Shown: one piece after another, positions 25,295-36,729 of the stretch | Numbering within the stretch: the stretch's first letter is position 1 | Layout of the letters: each line of letters starts with the position of its first letter | Origin: Gammaproteobacteria bacterium | GTDB lineage: Bacteria; Pseudomonadota; Gammaproteobacteria; SZUA-229 | NCBI GenBank assembly: GCA_003228405.1 | Contig: QIDK01000130.1 | Coordinates: 1 to 38,813 of the forward strand | Length of the DNA: 38,813 nt | Reading direction: 5' to 3' | Program-made: the position numbers and the translations under genes | Notes under the pieces: generated by a model | Databases searched by the model: none | Told to the model about the DNA's origin: nothing | Seen by the model: the letters and a program-made list of their open reading frames with translations, nothing else

Positions 25295-27553
25295 TTAATC
25301 TTTAATCTCAACCTCAATACTATCCACTTTCTGATAACCCCGAGGCAACTTAAGCCCACGCTTACCACGCTCGGCATAGTGCTCATCCACTTCACTGCCT
25401 TTCATGGTTTTATGTTTTTTACCCGCATGCACAACCAGTTTCTCATCATCCTGTATTAAATCAATTGCACAAATCCATTCTTCATTCTCTTTTAGTTTAG
25501 CAACCGGTACATTGATAATTTTATTACCTTTACCTTTCGCCATTTGTGGCAACTCAGAGAGTTCGGTGACTAACATATGCCCTTCCGAGCTAATCGCAAC
25601 AATAAAATCATCGTCTAAACTGCGCACCTTTACTGGGGGTAAAATCTTTGCCCCCGGTGGTACTTTTATAAACGCCTTGCCGGCTTTATTTCGGGTTTGC
25701 AAATCACCTAATTCACATACAAAGCCATAACCAAAGCTAGTGGCAAATAAATATAAATCTTTGGGCTCACCCATTAGTGCAGCTACAAACATTGCACCCG
25801 GTGGTGAATTAAAGCGGCCCGTTAATGGCTCACCCTGGCCTCTGGCCGATGGCAGGGTATGTGAGCCTAATGTATAGGCTCGCCCTGTGCTATCCAGGAA
25901 GACCGCCGGTTGATTGGATTTACCTTTTGCAGATGAACGATGAGCATCACCCGCTTTATAATTCAGTTTATCTGCATCCACCTCATGACCTTTCGCAGCT
26001 CGCACCCAGCCTTTATCGGATAGTACGACGGTGATGGGGTCACTGGATAATAGAGCCGACTCATCCATCGCCTGTGCAGCATCTCGTGCAACAATGGGTG
26101 AACGACGTTTATCACCATAGGTTTCCGCATCATCTAAAATTTCTTTTTTAATGAGTGTTTTTAAGCGACGTTCTGAACTTAATAGTTTTTCCAGTTTAGT
26201 TTTTTCTTCTGCCAGTTCTTTCTGCTCGGCTCGAATTTTAACTTCTTCCAATCGAGCTAACTGGCGTAACTTAGTATCCAGCACATAATCTGCCTGCAGG
26301 TCACTCAGGCCAAAACGTTTCATTAATGCGGGTTTTGGTTTTTCGCTTTCACGAATAATCTGAATCACTTCATCAATATTCAGAAAGGCGATTAATAAAC
26401 CTTCTAATAAATGCAGTCGTTTATTAACTTTTTCCAGATGCCAGTTAAGCCGATTGCGCACGGTTTGGGTACGATAGGTTAACCATTCTTTTAAAATCAT
26501 GCGCAGGTTTTTAACTGCGGGGCGCCCATCTATACCTATCACATTCATATTGACACGATAGGTGCGTTCTAAATCTGTTGTAGCAAACAGGTGAGTCATT
26601 AACTGTTCAGCATCGACTCGATTAGATCGTGGCACTAAAACTAAACGCGTTGGATTTTCATGGTCCGATTCATCACGAATATCTTCCAGCATGGGTAGCT
26701 TTTTAGCCGTCATCTGCTGCGCGATTTGTTCAAGAATTTTATTACCTGATACCTGATGCGGCAGCGCAGTAATAACAATATCACCATCTTCCTTTTCATA
26801 AATGGCACGGGCACGAATACTGCCTTTACCTTTGTGATACATTTCCAGCAATTCTTCACGTGGGGTAATTATTTCTGCATGGGTGGGATAATCCGGCCCC
26901 TGAATATGGGTGCATAATTCTTCTACTGTTGATTTTGGCTGGTCCAGCAGACGAATACAGGCGGTCGCGACTTCACGTAAATTATGCGGCGGTACATCAG
27001 TGGCCATACCCACGGCAATGCCCGTGGTACCATTTAATAAAAGATTGGGTAGCCGTGCGGGCAAAGATTTAGGTTCCTCCAATGTCCCATCAAAATTCGG
27101 CTGCCAGGCTACTGTCCCCTGCCCCAGCTCCTGCAACAGGACTTCTGCATACTTGGATAATTTAGATTCTGTATAGCGCATTGCGGCAAATGATTTTGGA
27201 TCATCCGGTGACCCCCAGTTACCCTGGCCGTCTACTAATGGATAGCGATAGGAAAAGTCCTGCGCCATTAATACCATCGCCTCGTAACAGGCACTATCAC
27301 CATGCGGGTGAAACTTACCTAATACATCGCCAACGGTACGCGCAGATTTTTTATGCTTGGCGGTAGAAACCAGCCCAAGTTCTGACATGGCATAAATAAT
27401 ACGCCGCTGTACGGGTTTTAAACCATCACCAATAAAAGGCAGTGCTCTGTCGAGAATAACGTACATGGAATAATCCAGATACGCTTTCTCGGTAAATTCG
27501 GATAAAGGCTGTTTTTCTACGCCTTCAAAATTCAGGTTTTCCTGATCTGACAT
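25295..27553 (-). CDS. parC: DNA topoisomerase IV subunit A
   Basis: ParC cuts and rejoins DNA in topoisomerase IV, which unlinks daughter chromosomes. The 752-aa product has [16 protein letters not shown], the quinolone-determining region [12 protein letters not shown] with S87 and E91 in the susceptible state, and the catalytic tyrosine Y127 in AMRYTE. The C-terminal part is the ParC-type beta-pinwheel, and the length fits ParC rather than the longer GyrA. Its partner parE lies 1.75 kb away with two unrelated genes between. The gene follows the TlpA-like gene by 28 bases in the same direction. Confidence 0.96.
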   Translation of the reverse strand: MSDQENLNFEGVEKQPLSEFTEKAYLDYSMYVILDRALPFIGDGLKPVQRRIIYAMSELGLVSTAKHKKSARTVGDVLGKFHPHGDSACYEAMVLMAQDFSYRYPLVDGQGNWGSPDDPKSFAAMRYTESKLSKYAEVLLQELGQGTVAWQPNFDGTLEEPKSLPARLPNLLLNGTTGIAVGMATDVPPHNLREVATACIRLLDQPKSTVEELCTHIQGPDYPTHAEIITPREELLEMYHKGKGSIRARAIYEKEDGDIVITALPHQVSGNKILEQIAQQMTAKKLPMLEDIRDESDHENPTRLVLVPRSNRVDAEQLMTHLFATTDLERTYRVNMNVIGIDGRPAVKNLRMILKEWLTYRTQTVRNRLNWHLEKVNKRLHLLEGLLIAFLNIDEVIQIIRESEKPKPALMKRFGLSDLQADYVLDTKLRQLARLEEVKIRAEQKELAEEKTKLEKLLSSERRLKTLIKKEILDDAETYGDKRRSPIVARDAAQAMDESALLSSDPITVVLSDKGWVRAAKGHEVDADKLNYKAGDAHRSSAKGKSNQPAVFLDSTGRAYTLGSHTLPSARGQGEPLTGRFNSPPGAMFVAALMGEPKDLYLFATSFGYGFVCELGDLQTRNKAGKAFIKVPPGAKILPPVKVRSLDDDFIVAISSEGHMLVTELSELPQMAKGKGNKIINVPVAKLKENEEWICAIDLIQDDEKLVVHAGKKHKTMKGSEVDEHYAERGKRGLKLPRGYQKVDSIEVEIKD

Positions 27554-27581
27554 TAACTATTCACCCTGTTTCATAAATTGG

Positions 27582-28142
27582 TTATTCTGCAATTAACTGC
27601 TTAACTATCTTTATCACTTCGACATGATCAAACTCACGGCCACCGACCGCGCGGTAACGTATATTTCCCTTTTTATCGATCAAATAGGTCGTAGGTAAAC
27701 CGCGCACAGCGTAATCCTGTGACACCCTGCTTGACGTATCAAACAGAATATCAAAAGTGAGATCCTTTTCTAACTGCCCGCTAAAAATAAAAACGTCATC
27801 AATCTCTTCCATCTGATTGACAGCGATAACTTTAAAATTCTTCGTGCCAATCTGCTGCTGCAAACGCTGCATCGACGGCATCTCCCTTATACAGGGTGGA
27901 CACCATGTCGCCCAGAAATTTAGCAGCACTACTTTGCCTCGATAATCTGAAAGCTTTATTTTTTCTTCATCCATGTTCTGTAATTCAAAATCAGAGGCCG
28001 GAATAATATTTTTTACGGCCGCCAGATTGTGACTTAATTCTGGTTGCTGCCAGTCTGCGTTCAGTGAGAACGACAAAGACAATAATATTATTAATAGCGA
28101 TCTTCGCACGAAAGCAGATAAAACAAAAAACAGAATAAACAT
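27582..28142 (-). CDS. TlpA-like periplasmic thioredoxin
   Basis: The domain is a membrane-targeted thioredoxin of the TlpA/ResA type: FWATWCPPC (CPPC at 81-84 from the chosen start) and the cis-proline GLPTTYLIDKKG. It probably reduces disulfides or acts in cytochrome or copper-protein maturation. The open frame extends to an ATG at 28295, but residues encoded between 28143 and about 28235 come from a palindromic repeat and no signal peptide would be at the N-terminus. The ATG at 28142 (behind CCGGAACGACG) puts a hydrophobic signal (LLIILLSLSFSLNA) near the start. A GTG at 28109, giving MRRSLLIILLSLS, is a third candidate. The start is unsettled. Confidence 0.8.
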   Translation of the reverse strand: MFILFFVLSAFVRRSLLIILLSLSFSLNADWQQPELSHNLAAVKNIIPASDFELQNMDEEKIKLSDYRGKVVLLNFWATWCPPCIREMPSMQRLQQQIGTKNFKVIAVNQMEEIDDVFIFSGQLEKDLTFDILFDTSSRVSQDYAVRGLPTTYLIDKKGNIRYRAVGGREFDHVEVIKIVKQLIAE

Positions 28143-28235
28143 CGTCGTTCCGGTATGCTTTTGGGCCGTAATCCAGTAACTTTTAGCCGACAAAGTCGCT
28201 GGATCCCAGCTACAGACATGCTGGGATGACGAAGT
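28143..28235. repeat. Palindromic repeat at the 5' end of the TlpA-like gene
   Basis: The outer ends TCGTCGTTCCGGTATG and CATGCTGGGATGACGA are inverted with several substitutions, and an inner stem ATCCCAGC-GCTGGGAT lies at 28203-28227. This resembles the GTCATTCC...GGAATGAC class of intergenic repeats common in proteobacteria. It is read through by an extended open frame of the thioredoxin gene. Confidence 0.65.
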
Positions 28236-28304
28236 CTGCTTTATTTTTTTAAAAGTTTTCGTTCGTGCAAAAGTTTCTAATAGTATATTTTTCATGATTA
28301 TTAA

Positions 28305-28880
28305 TTAACTGGTTTCAGGTAGTGAGTCGGGTGCACAACTTATATTCTTCAGTATTCCCGTGTGTGCCACACCGTCTAACTGCCATGTATAAATAAAATC
28401 AAAAACCGTTTCACGTGGCAATTTAATAGTGGTAAAGCCCTGTTGCCAGTCACCCACGGAAAACTCGCCAATATCGGGCAATAATGTCCACGAAAAAGTG
28501 ATGCCCGCTTTTCGCCACTCCTGCAGCCATTGCGTTTTTGTTTTAACCGCATGCTGTTTACCGTCTTTTGTTTGATAACGCCAGTCTGCTACGCGATAGC
28601 TTAAATGTTGATTCGAGGTGTTTTTTAAGATCGTACCAAAAACACAGTATGAGGCCACATTTTCAACTTCCTGCTTCGGGAAATTATGCTTTGCATAAAT
28701 TGCCCGCACAAAATCGGGTATTAACTGAATTAATTCAATCTTGAAACCTTCATTGTCCACCGACCAGGTCAGTAATCCGGTTGCTTCATTTTTATGAATG
28801 CTCATTTCCGCCGCAGTCGCTTCAATCGTCAGCAGCGATAAAAAGAATAACAGAGCTGGTTTTATTAAAATGTATTTCAT
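28305..28880 (-). CDS. Secreted protein of unknown function
   Basis: This 191-aa protein has a typical signal peptide (KYILIKPALLFFLSLLTIEATAA, predicted cleavage before EMSIHK) and a beta-rich mature part with many Trp residues (LTWSVDN, VADWRYQT, SWTLLPD, FIYTWQLDG) and two Cys (SYCVFG, NISCAPD) that could form a disulfide in the periplasm. I do not recognise the family. The same direction and position before the TlpA-like gene suggest they act together, perhaps with the thioredoxin handling its Cys pair; that is inference. Confidence 0.75.
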   Translation of the reverse strand: MKYILIKPALLFFLSLLTIEATAAEMSIHKNEATGLLTWSVDNEGFKIELIQLIPDFVRAIYAKHNFPKQEVENVASYCVFGTILKNTSNQHLSYRVADWRYQTKDGKQHAVKTKTQWLQEWRKAGITFSWTLLPDIGEFSVGDWQQGFTTIKLPRETVFDFIYTWQLDGVAHTGILKNISCAPDSLPETS

Positions 28881-28919
28881 TGCTTGTTCTCTAAATATCT
28901 AACGGACTTTTATCGATGA

Positions 28920-29036
28920 AAATAAATCCGATCCGAAATAAATCCAATCTGGTGTCGGGGCTTCAGCCCCGAACAACAATGCGAGACTAAAGCCTCACCT
29001 CTGTATCAATGCAACTGCCATGCTAATAATATATTA
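28920..29036. repeat. GGGGCTTCAGCCCC repeat, copy A
   Basis: The unit contains AAATAAATCCGATCCG (partly duplicated in tandem here), the hairpin TCGGGGCTTCAGCCCCGA, a second dyad GCGAGACTAAAGCCTCAC, and ends near CTAATAATATATTA. A second copy lies at 29203-29303 in the same orientation. With the composite repeat between, the two copies account for nearly all of the 423-base gap between the secreted-protein gene and parE. Confidence 0.8.
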
Positions 29037-29069
29037 AGACATTGGCACGATAGTAAATTATTTAAAATC

Positions 29070-29180
29070 AAAAGCATTCGTCCGCAAATTCACGCTAATG
29101 AACGCAAATAAAACCTCAATCCATAGGGTTTTTGATTTTATTTGCGTGTTTTTGCGTTGATTTGCGGACAAAATGCTTTT
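29070..29180. repeat. Composite inverted repeat, copy 5 (between direct repeats)
   Basis: The left arm AAAAGCATTCGTCCGCAAAT and the right arm ending GCGGACAAAATGCTTTT are inverted; additional inner dyad sequence AACGCAAATAAAA pairs with TTTTATTTGCGT. It is the fifth copy of the family and lies between the two direct copies of the GGGGCTTCAGCCCC repeat. Confidence 0.8.
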
Positions 29181-29202
29181 AATCCTGGCATCCAGAGGAC
29201 TC

Positions 29203-29303
29203 AAATAAATCCGATCCGGAGTCGGGGCTTCAGCCCCGAACAACAATGTGAGGCTAAAGTCTCACCTCCGTATCAATGCGACAGCCAAGCTAATACTATA
29301 TTA
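29203..29303. repeat. GGGGCTTCAGCCCC repeat, copy B
   Basis: This is a direct copy of the unit at 28920-29036, with the same order: AAATAAATCCGATCCG, GTCGGGGCTTCAGCCCCGAA, GTGAGGCTAAAGTCTCAC and CTAATACTATATTA. It ends immediately before the parE stop codon at 29304, and its hairpins could act as the 3' end of the parE message. Confidence 0.8.
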
Positions 29304-31187
<1,884 letters not shown>

Positions 31188-31381
31188 TCAATTATCTCTT
31201 TATCTATCTGCATTTGGAGGGAACTATAAAAGAGTTATGTAAAAGACGCAATTTGTATGAAGATTTAGATTGTATATTTAAGGTAATTCGAAGCAGGACG
31301 CAATTTGCCTGAGTCAGTTTCATTTACTCGGGGCCAGAGCCTGAACTATCCTCACGGAATATGCTGAAAAATCGAAAAGAT

Positions 31382-31540
31382 AAAGGCATATTGTCCGCAA
31401 ATGAACGCTAATAACCTGGTTCCCACGCTCCTGCGTGGGAATCCATACCTTGTTATATGCTGATTCTGCTCTATGCATTCCCACGCTGGAGCGCGGGAAC
31501 GAGTTAAATATTTGTGTTCATTTGCGGACAATATGCTTTT
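31382..31540. repeat. Composite inverted repeat, copy 6, with nested hairpins
   Basis: The left arm AAAGGCATATTGTCCGCAAA and the right arm ending GCGGACAATATGCTTTT are almost identical to copy 2 at 13797, including the preceding AAAAGAT. The interior differs: it is occupied by a TTCCCACGC hairpin pair. This accounts for the middle of the 391-base gap between purT and parE; I see nothing identifiable in the rest of the gap. Confidence 0.85.
31418..31502. repeat. Nested TTCCCACGC hairpin pair
   Basis: TTCCCACGC-TCCT-GCGTGGGAA is a perfect 9-bp hairpin, and a second hairpin, TTCCCACGC-TGGA-GCGCGGGAA, follows after about 30 bases. This motif is a common repeat type in gammaproteobacterial genomes. 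It lies wholly inside the loop of composite repeat copy 6. Confidence 0.8.
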
Positions 31541-31578
31541 GACTTTTAATAGATTTCGTGCAGATAGCTCAGGACAAA

Positions 31579-32778
31579 TTAAGCTTTCTCGGTTTTAATA
31601 CTTGAAGCGGCCAGCCGTGCGCGTCCCCGGGCTTCATCAATTGTATTACCACTGGAGACCGCAACCCCCATACGACGCTTGATAAATGCCTCGGGTTTAC
31701 CAAATAAACGTACCTCCGTGAAGGGCACACTTAAGGCTTTTTCCAGCCCGTCAAAGACAATAGCGGTTTCATCCATAGCGCCATAAATAACCGCGCTGGC
31801 GCCTTCACAGCGCAAACTGGTATCCACTGGCAAGCCCAGTATGGCTCTTGCATGCAATGCAAACTCAGACTGCCATTGAGTAATGATGGTCACCAGCCCT
31901 GTATCATGGGGCCGGGGGCTAACTTCACTGAAATAAACCTGGTCACCTTTAATAAATAACTCAACCCCGAAGATGCCCCTGCCACCCAGTGCATGGGTGA
32001 CCTTTTCAGCAATATCCCTGGATTTTTCCAACGCAATTTCAGACATGGGCTGTGGCTGCCAGCTCTCGACATAATCCCCATTTTTCTGAATATGCCCCAC
32101 CGGCGCACAGAAATGGGTTTCTATTTCACCCTCTGCATTTAAGGCACGCACCGTCAGCTGGGTAATTTCATAATCAAACTCAATCACGCCTTCAATAATC
32201 ACCCGACCATGATTAACCCGCCCGGCATCCAGCGCATATTGCCATGCCGCTTCTACATCATTTTCCGATTCCAGTCGCGACTGCCCCTTACCGGATGAAG
32301 ACATCACCGGCTTGATAATACAGGGAAAACCTATCAGCTTTGCTGCCTGCAGACATTCTTCATAACTATCCGCAAACACATAACTGGAGGTTTCAATTTT
32401 AAGATCTTCTGCCGCCAGGCGGCGAATGCCCTCACGGTTCATGGTGAGCTGGGTGGCTCGAGCCGTGGGAATGACTTCGGCCAGGCCTTCTTCCTCAATC
32501 ACCGCCAGCATGTCGGTATCAATGGCTTCAATTTCAGGCACAATTAAATCAGGACGTTCTTTTTTAACCAGCGCTTTTAGCGCATTCCCATCGGTCATAT
32601 CAATCACATGGGCACGATGCGCCACCTGATGCCCCGGTGCATTTTCATAGCGATCCACCGCAATCACTTCTACGCCAAAGCGTTGCAGCTCGATAATCAC
32701 TTCTTTGCCAAGTTCGCCCGCACCCAGCAGCATGATTTTTGTTGCGGATGGGGAAAGTGGGGTGCCTATTTTCATCAT
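31579..32778 (-). CDS. purT: Formate-dependent phosphoribosylglycinamide formyltransferase
   Basis: PurT formylates GAR with formate and ATP in purine synthesis, an alternative to folate-dependent PurN. The 399-aa ATP-grasp protein has the N-terminal [20 protein letters not shown], the [12 protein letters not shown] block, the ATP-grasp loop [14 protein letters not shown] and the metal site [17 protein letters not shown]. The second Met is two codons inside the first, and either could start; AAGGG precedes them. ilvD lies upstream in the same direction across a 128-base repeat. Confidence 0.96.
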   Translation of the reverse strand: MMKIGTPLSPSATKIMLLGAGELGKEVIIELQRFGVEVIAVDRYENAPGHQVAHRAHVIDMTDGNALKALVKKERPDLIVPEIEAIDTDMLAVIEEEGLAEVIPTARATQLTMNREGIRRLAAEDLKIETSSYVFADSYEECLQAAKLIGFPCIIKPVMSSSGKGQSRLESENDVEAAWQYALDAGRVNHGRVIIEGVIEFDYEITQLTVRALNAEGEIETHFCAPVGHIQKNGDYVESWQPQPMSEIALEKSRDIAEKVTHALGGRGIFGVELFIKGDQVYFSEVSPRPHDTGLVTIITQWQSEFALHARAILGLPVDTSLRCEGASAVIYGAMDETAIVFDGLEKALSVPFTEVRLFGKPEAFIKRRMGVAVSSGNTIDEARGRARLAASSIKTEKA

Positions 32779-32812
32779 TTACCCTTATTTTAAAAGAGGT
32801 CGTTTTAGAGAT

Positions 32813-32917
32813 AGTCGTAAGTCGTAAGTCAAAGCCGTAGCGCCTGCGGCGCTAATGTTTTTTCTTTTGACTTACGACTTACGACTTCTGACTTCTGACT
32901 TCTGACTTACGACTTAT
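32813..32917. repeat. Period-7 GACTTAC repeat at the 3' end of ilvD
   Basis: A left arm AGTCGTAAGTCGTAAGTCAA is mirrored by a right arm of seven-base units (GACTTAC, GACTTCT) from 32866 to 32917. Between them is the hairpin TAGCGCC-TGC-GGCGCTA (32838-32854) followed by a T-run on the + strand, opposite to local transcription. The last residues and stop codon of ilvD fall inside the repeat. Confidence 0.85.
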
Positions 32918-34760
32918 TTTCAAGCTGACTCACATCCCGCACCGCCCCTCTCGCCGCACTGGTCGTCATCGCCGCATACGCCTTCAACGCATTACTCACC
33001 ACTCGCTCACGGTTTACGGGTTGCCACGCATCACCACCTCGGGCGTCCATTGCGGCCCGGCGTTTTGCCAGCTCTTTATCCGTAACCCTTAAGTTAATTG
33101 TACGGCTGGGAATATCAATTTCAATAGTATCTCCCTCTTCTACCAGGGCAATTGCACCGCCTTCCGCGGCTTCCGGTGAGACATGGCCGATGGATAAACC
33201 AGAGGTGCCGCCGGAGAATCGACCATCGGTTAATAATGCACATTGCCTGCCCAGGCCTTTCGATTTTAAATAGGAGGTGGGATATAGCATTTCCTGCATA
33301 CCCGGGCCACCTTTGGGGCCTTCGTAGCGAATAATCACCACGTCTCCGGCGATAATTTTGTCATCCAGAATATTCGCTACCGCATCATCCTGGGATTCAA
33401 AAATTCTGGCACGACCGGTGAAGGTTAAATTGTCTTTATCCACACTGGCGGTTTTTACAATGCAGCCTAGTTCGGCGACATTGCCAAATAAAACGGCCAG
33501 GCCGCCGTCTAATGAATAGGCATTTTGCAGATTATGAATACAGCCATTGGCACGATCCGTATCTAACGGCCAGACTTTTTCCTGGGAGAAAGCCTGCTGA
33601 GTAGGCACATTACCGGGGGCTGCTGAAAACAGTTTTTTCGCGTCTTCATCATTCGACACGGCGATATCCCATTTCGCTAACGCCTCTGCCATACTGGCAC
33701 TGTGTACGGTGGGCAGCTCGGTGTGCAGGCAACCGGCGCGATCGAGTTCACCGAGTATGCCCATCACGCCACCGGCACGGTGTACATCTTCCATATGGTA
33801 TTTTTGTGTCGCCGGGGCGACTTTGCACAGGTTCGGTACTTTGCGTGACAGGCGATCAATATCGTCCATGGTGAAATCAATTTCACCTTCCTGCGCTGCG
33901 GCTAATAAATGTAAAACCGTATTGGTGGAACCGCCCATGGCAATGTCTAAACTCATGGCATTTTCAAAGGCTTTAAAATTGGCGATGCTGCGCGGCAACA
34001 TGGCGTAATTATCATTTTCATAATGATCACGGGTAATCGCCACAATGCGTCGACCCGCTTCTAAAAATAATTCCTCACGATAGGCATGAGTAGCCAGTAA
34101 CGATCCATTGCCGGGCAAAGACAGGCCCAGTGCTTCGGTTAAACAGTTCATGGAATTTGCGGTAAACATACCCGAGCAGGAACCACAGGTGGGGCAGGCA
34201 GAGCGCTCGACCTGGGCGACAATTTCATCAGACTGGCTTGTGTCGGCGGCCATCACCATCGCATCAACTAAATCTAAATGCACTTCTTTACCCGCCAGCT
34301 TAGATTTACCCGACTCCATTGGCCCACCCGATACAAAAATAACCGGAATATTTAAGCGCATAGAAGCCAGCAACATGCCCGGGGTGATTTTGTCGCAGTT
34401 AGAAATACACACAATGGCATCGGCACAATGGGCATTCACCATATATTCAACCGAATCAGCAATAATTTCCCGTGATGGCAATGAATACAGCATGCCCCCA
34501 TGCCCCATGGCAATACCATCATCCACCGCAATGGTATTAAACTCTTTGGCTATGCCTCCGGCCTTTTCAATTTCACGTGCCACCAGCTGCCCCATGTCTT
34601 TTAGATGCACATGACCCGGCACAAACTGAGTAAAGGAATTGGCAATTGCGATAATAGGTTTTTCGAAATCACCGTCTTTCATGCCGGTGGCACGCCAGAG
34701 TGCACGGGCACCTGCCATATTACGGCCATGAGTTGACGTTCGGGAGCGGTAGTCGGGCAT
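32907..34760 (-). CDS. ilvD: Dihydroxy-acid dehydratase
   Basis: IlvD dehydrates dihydroxy acids in isoleucine, valine and leucine synthesis. The 617-aa enzyme has Fe-S ligands C122 ([10 protein letters not shown]) and C195 ([10 protein letters not shown]), [11 protein letters not shown] and the C-terminal [22 protein letters not shown]. The QFVPGHVHL sequence has Gly at the position of the third Cys of the 2Fe-2S class, which places it with the E. coli-type 4Fe-4S enzymes that are oxygen-sensitive. The C-terminal NKS and stop codon are encoded by a GACTTAC-type repeat. Confidence 0.96.
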   Translation of the reverse strand: MPDYRSRTSTHGRNMAGARALWRATGMKDGDFEKPIIAIANSFTQFVPGHVHLKDMGQLVAREIEKAGGIAKEFNTIAVDDGIAMGHGGMLYSLPSREIIADSVEYMVNAHCADAIVCISNCDKITPGMLLASMRLNIPVIFVSGGPMESGKSKLAGKEVHLDLVDAMVMAADTSQSDEIVAQVERSACPTCGSCSGMFTANSMNCLTEALGLSLPGNGSLLATHAYREELFLEAGRRIVAITRDHYENDNYAMLPRSIANFKAFENAMSLDIAMGGSTNTVLHLLAAAQEGEIDFTMDDIDRLSRKVPNLCKVAPATQKYHMEDVHRAGGVMGILGELDRAGCLHTELPTVHSASMAEALAKWDIAVSNDEDAKKLFSAAPGNVPTQQAFSQEKVWPLDTDRANGCIHNLQNAYSLDGGLAVLFGNVAELGCIVKTASVDKDNLTFTGRARIFESQDDAVANILDDKIIAGDVVIIRYEGPKGGPGMQEMLYPTSYLKSKGLGRQCALLTDGRFSGGTSGLSIGHVSPEAAEGGAIALVEEGDTIEIDIPSRTINLRVTDKELAKRRAAMDARGGDAWQPVNRERVVSNALKAYAAMTTSAARGAVRDVSQLENKS

Positions 34761-34817
34761 GATCTGTCTCGGGTCTTTTAGATTATTAAGAACTGATATT
34801 GTAAATGAATAAACATT

Positions 34818-34920
34818 GAGTCGTAAGTCAAAAGCACAAAAAAAAGAGTTCTCCTACGGAGAACCCGCTTTTGACTTACGACTTATGACCTATGACTTAT
34901 GACTTATGACTTATGACTAT
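34818..34920. repeat. Period-7 GACTTAT repeat upstream of ilvD
   Basis: GAGTCGTAAGTCAAAAGC is mirrored by GCTTTTGACTTACGACTTAT, which runs on as seven-base GACTTAT units to 34920. The layout (short left arm, central hairpin, longer heptad-rich right arm) and orientation match the copy at 32813, so ilvD lies between two members of the family. Confidence 0.85.
34841..34866 (-). terminator. Rho-independent terminator of the chemoreceptor gene
   Basis: Read on the minus strand, GTTCTCC-GTA-GGAGAAC is a perfect 7-bp hairpin (34848-34864) followed by TCTTTTTTTT. It lies about 85 bases after the chemoreceptor stop in the right orientation and forms the centre of the heptad repeat. Confidence 0.75.
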
Positions 34921-34946
34921 TTTTTCAGCTATTTTTCGACTATGGT

Positions 34947-36578
34947 TTAAACTCGAAGCCGTGAAATAACATGCTTCAATTCCTCCGCCACATTTCTCAG
35001 ATCATGAGATGTCTGTGCGGTTTTTGCCGAGCTTGCCGATGCCACTTCTGCCCCCTGGGATATGCTGACAATACTGCGGTTAATTTCATCCGCCACCGCA
35101 TTCTGCTCTTCTGCTGAACTGGCAATTAAGGTATTCATATCATTTATATTGGTTACCGATATGGTAATGCTGTTTAGCACCTCGCCTGCCCTGGCAGCGG
35201 TATCCCGGGTTGCGTCTGCCTGTGAACGGCTTTGGTTCATTGACTCCACTGCCTGTTGTGCGCCGCTTTGCAGTTTTTCAATCATCGACTGAATTTCTTC
35301 AGTAGCGGTTTGTGTGCGCTGTGCTAATACCCGCACCTCATCTGCTACCACTGCAAAACCTCTGCCCTGTTCCCCGGCGCGGGCCGCCTCAATTGCTGCA
35401 TTCAGTGCCAGTAAGTTGGTTTGCTCGGCAATGCTGCGAATCACATCCAGCACTGAGCCAATTTCAACTGAATTATTTTCCAGTTCATGAATGACATCCG
35501 CCGCCTGCTCTACCAGCTGCACCAGTTTTGATATGGCACTAATCGATTCATTGACCACACTCTGCCCGGTATTCACTTCTGTGTTTGCCTGACTGGCAGA
35601 ATCTGCCGCGAGTTGTGCATTTTGTGCCACTTCATGTACCGTTGCGGTCATCTGGTTCATCGCGGTTGCAACCTGATCGGTTTCCGTGAGCTGCTGAGCC
35701 ATAGATTGTTTTGTCTGTTCAGTAATATGCGACATTTCCTCAGCAGACGTCGAAAGCTGAAAAATAAACTGGTTAATTTTTTCAACAATATTACCTATGT
35801 CTGCCTGTAACGCTCTGGCGCTATCCGCTATCTGACCAATTTCATCCCCTGATTTTACTGTCACTTCACCAGAGAAGTCACCATCGGCCATCTTCGCCAG
35901 ATCTTTGACCAGCACTTTTGCAGGAGCTTCAATGTTTTTTCTGATAAGCCATAAAAACAGTAATAATGAAATGACCAGTGTCACACCAACAGCAATTAAC
36001 ATCTGGCGAAGATTGGTTACCGCTTCTGCCTCTACTTTTCCTACACGGGTATCTGCCATATCCTGCATTTGTTCAGAAATAGCCAGCAGTAATTTAGTTG
36101 GGTTACGGTCTATACCTTTTACCGCACGATCCCCTGCCTTATGATCAAAGCCACTGTCTATAAATGCATTAAATCCAGTAGTATAAGACTGCTCCATGGC
36201 TTTATGGGTTGATTTAAATTCAGCTAACCGGGCTTTAATTTCGGGGTTATTTATATCCGTGATTAGCTGCGCCACATGCGTTTGTATTTGCGCCGATTTT
36301 TTTAGAAACCTGGCCCAGTATTTTTTACGCTGCGCATCATCATGGCCTCGAATCAATACATTTTTCCATTCCTGCACCTGAATTTTAAAATCGGTAACCA
36401 GCGTTTTGGCCTTAGCTTTCTGCGCCAGATCTACCGTAATCAGGCTGATCATCTCATTGCCATTGCTCACAACATTTGACAGCCCCCATAAAACCGACAA
36501 CATCACCAGAACTGTTCCAATACCTGTAACCACTAATAATTTATTGCGCATACTGCTGCAGATATATTCTTTAATCAT
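34947..36578 (-). CDS. Methyl-accepting chemotaxis protein
   Basis: This 543-aa inner-membrane chemoreceptor has a first membrane segment at about 13-36, a short periplasmic helical sensor domain (about 37-190), a second membrane segment near 193-212, HAMP at 213-265 and a cytoplasmic signalling hairpin with [23 protein letters not shown] near 393-415. No CheB/CheR-binding pentapeptide is seen at the C-terminus (ends HVISRLRV). The sensor domain is of the four-helix-bundle kind; its ligand is unknown. It is divergent from the OxyR-type gene and has a good ribosome binding site (CAGGGAGCCAC). Confidence 0.93.
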   Translation of the reverse strand: MIKEYICSSMRNKLLVVTGIGTVLVMLSVLWGLSNVVSNGNEMISLITVDLAQKAKAKTLVTDFKIQVQEWKNVLIRGHDDAQRKKYWARFLKKSAQIQTHVAQLITDINNPEIKARLAEFKSTHKAMEQSYTTGFNAFIDSGFDHKAGDRAVKGIDRNPTKLLLAISEQMQDMADTRVGKVEAEAVTNLRQMLIAVGVTLVISLLLFLWLIRKNIEAPAKVLVKDLAKMADGDFSGEVTVKSGDEIGQIADSARALQADIGNIVEKINQFIFQLSTSAEEMSHITEQTKQSMAQQLTETDQVATAMNQMTATVHEVAQNAQLAADSASQANTEVNTGQSVVNESISAISKLVQLVEQAADVIHELENNSVEIGSVLDVIRSIAEQTNLLALNAAIEAARAGEQGRGFAVVADEVRVLAQRTQTATEEIQSMIEKLQSGAQQAVESMNQSRSQADATRDTAARAGEVLNSITISVTNINDMNTLIASSAEEQNAVADEINRSIVSISQGAEVASASSAKTAQTSHDLRNVAEELKHVISRLRV

Positions 36579-36708
36579 GTGGCTCCCTGTTTTTTTGCCC
36601 TTTTTATATTCTTATAGCAAAAATCTCAATAATTTCATGACTTTCTATGCACAGACCAGGCGATCAGTAAAAAATTATTATATTTGGATTTTTCCCCACA
36701 TTATGGAT

Positions 36709-36714
36709 TATAAT
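36709..36714 (+). promoter_or_regulatory. Possible -10 element of the OxyR-type gene
   Basis: TATAAT stands 12-16 bases before the candidate start codons. A -35 match (TTGGAT) with a 19-base spacer is poor, and the leader would be very short, so this is tentative. Confidence 0.3.
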
Positions 36715-36729
36715 AGATTTTTTAAATGA

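Noticed and set aside
32866-32917. CRISPR-like short array in the heptad repeat
   Set aside because: The unit is 7 bases in tandem with no spacers.
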